Source: an uncultured Flavonifractor sp. (GTDB lineage: Bacteria > Bacillota > Clostridia > Oscillospirales > Oscillospiraceae). From it: 20,544 nucleotides of DNA. Shown here in pieces: positions 19,281 to 20,544 of the stretch. Each line of letters starts with the position of its first letter. Position 1 is the first letter of the stretch. The position numbers and the translations under genes were made by a program. The notes under the pieces were generated by a model. That model did no database searches and was not told the DNA's origin. It worked only from the letters and a program-made list of their open reading frames with translations. The stretch lies in NCBI GenBank assembly GCA_947384055.1, contig CANDFO010000041.1, forward strand, positions 1 through 20,544, written 5' to 3'.

Positions 19281-20372
19281 TCAGACCAGCTCCTTTAAGA
19301 GGGCTTTCAGGTCCTCCGCCGCGGCCGTTCTCGGGTTGGACGGGGCGCAGACGTCCTGAAGGGCGGCCTCCGCCACTCCGTCCAGGGCGGCGGTAAAGGC
19401 GTCCGCGTCCACACCGCAGGCGGTGAGCTTGTCCGGCAGTTTCAGAGACAGCCGCAGACGCTCCAGCGCTCCGGCCAGGGCCCGGGCGTTTCCCGCCAGG
19501 CCGCAGAGCCTGGCCAGCCGGCCATATTTTTCCCCGGACGCGGGGTGGGCGGCGTTGAAGCGGATCACCCGGGGCAGCAGCAGGGCGTTGAGCCGCCCGT
19601 GGGGCACGTGAAATCTCCCCCCCAGGGCGTGGGCCAGGGCATGGGAGATGCCCAGTCCGCCCGCGTTGAAAGCCATGCCCGCCAAACAGGAGGCCAGAAG
19701 CATTCGCTCCTTGGCGGGGCTCTCCCGGCTGGCGGCATAGGCCTCCTTCAGACTGCCGTACGCCATGACGAAGGCTTTCTCCGCCAGGGCATCCGTGAAG
19801 GGGGAGGCCCGGTTGGACACATAGGCTTCGGCGGCGTGGGTGAGCACGTCCATCCCCGTATCCGCCGTCACCGCGGGCGGCACTCCCGCCAGCAGAGAGG
19901 CGTCCAGGACCGCCGCGTCGGGCAGGAGCGCGTCGTCCACCAGAGGGTACTTGACTCCCCGGTCCGTATCGGTGAGCACCGCGAAAGAGGTCACTTCCGA
20001 ACCGGTGCCCGCTGTGGTGGGCACCGCGTAAAAGCGGGGCCTGGGGCCGTCCCACAGGCTCCGGCCGAACTCCGCCATAGCCTTGGCGCAGTCCATGGGG
20101 GACCCCCCGCCGAAGGCGACCAGGGCATCGGGGCGGAAGGCGGCCATCTGCCGGGCGCCCTGGGCCACCAGCCGCAGGGAGGGATCCGGCTCTACCCGGT
20201 CGAACACCTCTACGGCGCATTCCGGCAGATGGGCCCGCACCCGGTCCAGCAGACCGGAGCCGGCGAGAAAGGCATCGGTGACAATGAGCACCCGCCTCCC
20301 TGCCAGCTCCTCCAGGGCGGACAGGGCGTCCGGGCCGAAATAAACGGTTGGTTTAAGGTGAAATCGTTCCAT
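19281..20372 (-). CDS. eutG: Iron-containing alcohol dehydrogenase EutG
   Basis: 363-residue group III (iron-dependent) alcohol dehydrogenase, reducing acetaldehyde to ethanol and regenerating NAD+ for EutE. Motifs are the nucleotide site GGGSPMDCAKA (88-98), PTTAGTGSEVT (118-128), and metal ligands D175, H179 (GMDVLTHAAEAY), H244 (GISHALAHALGG) and H258 (HVPHGRLNA), with the last pair at the usual 14-residue spacing. The ATG at 20372 gives the family-like N-terminus RFHLKPTVYFGPDAL. The frame is open for 47 more codons, but that stretch runs through a terminator hairpin and a dispersed repeat and is rejected. It is the first gene of the operon. It could act on other alcohols, and the eutG name rests on context. 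Confidence 0.92.
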   Translation of the reverse strand: MERFHLKPTVYFGPDALSALEELAGRRVLIVTDAFLAGSGLLDRVRAHLPECAVEVFDRVEPDPSLRLVAQGARQMAAFRPDALVAFGGGSPMDCAKAMAEFGRSLWDGPRPRFYAVPTTAGTGSEVTSFAVLTDTDRGVKYPLVDDALLPDAAVLDASLLAGVPPAVTADTGMDVLTHAAEAYVSNRASPFTDALAEKAFVMAYGSLKEAYAASRESPAKERMLLASCLAGMAFNAGGLGISHALAHALGGRFHVPHGRLNALLLPRVIRFNAAHPASGEKYGRLARLCGLAGNARALAGALERLRLSLKLPDKLTACGVDADAFTAALDGVAEAALQDVCAPSNPRTAAAEDLKALLKELV

Positions 20373-20403
20373 GCGCGTCCCCTGTTTCTTCCTTGATGGG
20401 GTT

Positions 20404-20432
20404 AGTATGGCAGGCGCACCGCTGATTATGCA
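20404..20432 (-). promoter_or_regulatory. Candidate promoter of the eut operon
   Basis: Minus-strand extended -10 TGC-CATACT (CATACT at 20404-20409) with a poor -35 TGCATA (20427-20432) at 17 bases, about 32 bases before the eutG ATG. It lies between the upstream terminator (20455-20488) and eutG, the only place a dedicated operon promoter could be in this window. The poor -35 would fit an activated promoter, but the call is weak. No EutV-type dual hairpin leader is evident. Confidence 0.35.
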
Positions 20433-20454
20433 GGGACCCGCCGGAGATTTCTGC

Positions 20455-20488
20455 AAAAAGAGGCCGTGGACAAAATTGTCCACGGCCT
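20455..20488 (-). terminator. Intrinsic terminator upstream of the eut operon
   Basis: AGGCCGTGGACA (20461-20472) and TGTCCACGGCCT (20477-20488) form a perfect 12-bp stem (13 with the next A-T pair). On the minus strand it is followed by C and TTTTT (20455-20459). It ends a minus-strand transcript from beyond the right edge, or acts as a leader terminator if the operon promoter lies further right. It is followed on the plus strand by the dispersed repeat at 20494. Confidence 0.75.
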
Positions 20489-20493
20489 GAGAC

Positions 20494-20544
20494 TGTCGAA
20501 AAACTTTCCCCACGGGAAAGCCTCGCAGAGTTTTGCCGCCCGAA
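20494..20544. repeat. Truncated copy of the MITE-like intergenic repeat
   Basis: From TGTCGAAAAAC to the window edge, the sequence matches 9171-9220 with three mismatches in 50 bases. It contains the small hairpin CTTTCCC-CAC-GGGAAAG (20504-20520) and the start of the GCCGCCC palindrome. The element continues beyond the window. Confidence 0.7.

Noticed and set aside
20373..20489. EutV-type antitermination leader (dual hairpin) upstream of eutG
   Set aside because: I could not find two adjacent hairpins with the expected A..G hexaloops. The only strong hairpin looks like the terminator of an upstream unit.
20373..20513. Upstream extension of the eutG frame (47 extra codons)
   Set aside because: It reads through the intrinsic terminator at 20455-20488 and the dispersed repeat. 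The family N-terminus starts at ATG 20372.
1..20544. tRNA or rRNA genes
   Set aside because: No cloverleaf with conserved T-loop (GTTCRANNC) or rRNA segment was seen on either strand by eye.

Overview
The window is high-GC bacterial DNA. Several features point to a Gram-positive, anaerobic gut-type member of the Clostridia, probably Flavonifractor/Oscillospiraceae-like: the Firmicutes-style eut gene order, strong AGGAGG-type ribosome binding sites, a PrsA-like lipoprotein foldase and a lantibiotic-type ABC transporter. This placement is inferred from gene content and composition, not from a database match.

Left part (about 1-4,930). A minus-strand operon encodes an ABC ATPase (3769-4692), a first ABC-2 permease (3021-3776), a 38-residue membrane peptide (2905-3021), a second permease (2131-2886) and a sensor histidine kinase (1083-2015). 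No response regulator is present. The operon promoter has a good -10 and no -35. Three TAAAG repeats at exact 11-bp spacing sit where an activator would bind. Downstream lies a PHP-family histidinol-phosphatase-like gene (154-969) with its own promoter. Divergent to the operon is an unrecognised 201-residue protein (4927-5532) with a near-consensus promoter.

Middle (about 5,580-9,400). A divergent pair consists of a GyrB/ParE-type topoisomerase subunit (5660-7651, minus), with no GyrA/ParC partner in the window, and a PrsA/SurA-like lipoprotein foldase (7878-9134, plus). The foldase leader begins with an intrinsic-terminator-like hairpin. The following intergenic region is a mosaic of hairpins. 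It contains a MITE-like repeat with TGTCG...CGACA ends, and pieces of that repeat recur at both edges of the window.

Right part (9,405-20,372). This is one long ethanolamine-utilisation (eut) microcompartment operon on the minus strand, in transcription order: eutG, eutA, eutB, eutC, eutL, eutE, a BMC-H shell gene, eutT, pduL-type phosphotransacylase, a small eut-associated gene, eutH, eutQ. EutH admits ethanolamine. EutBC cleaves it to acetaldehyde and ammonia with adenosylcobalamin, which EutT makes and EutA helps renew. EutE converts acetaldehyde to acetyl-CoA, EutG reduces it to ethanol, and PduL makes acetyl phosphate. EutL and the BMC-H protein build the shell. Most junctions are 4-bp or 1-bp overlaps, so translation is probably coupled. 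No eutN/eutS/eutK/eutP and no EutVW regulator is seen, so the vertex protein and the regulators must lie elsewhere if they exist.

The most unusual item is the BMC-H gene. The reading frame starts in a 4-bp overlap with eutE and reads through 135 residues (a short helix, then a long Ala/Pro/Gly/Lys-rich linker) into an ordinary EutM-like domain. That domain also has its own excellent ribosome binding site and ATG. This looks like a two-form shell protein comparable to PduB/PduB'. Other points of note are the small peptide between the permeases, the shared encapsulation-peptide-like helices on EutC, EutE, PduL and EutQ, a 74-bp overlap of eutT and pduL, and the shortened eut-associated gene.
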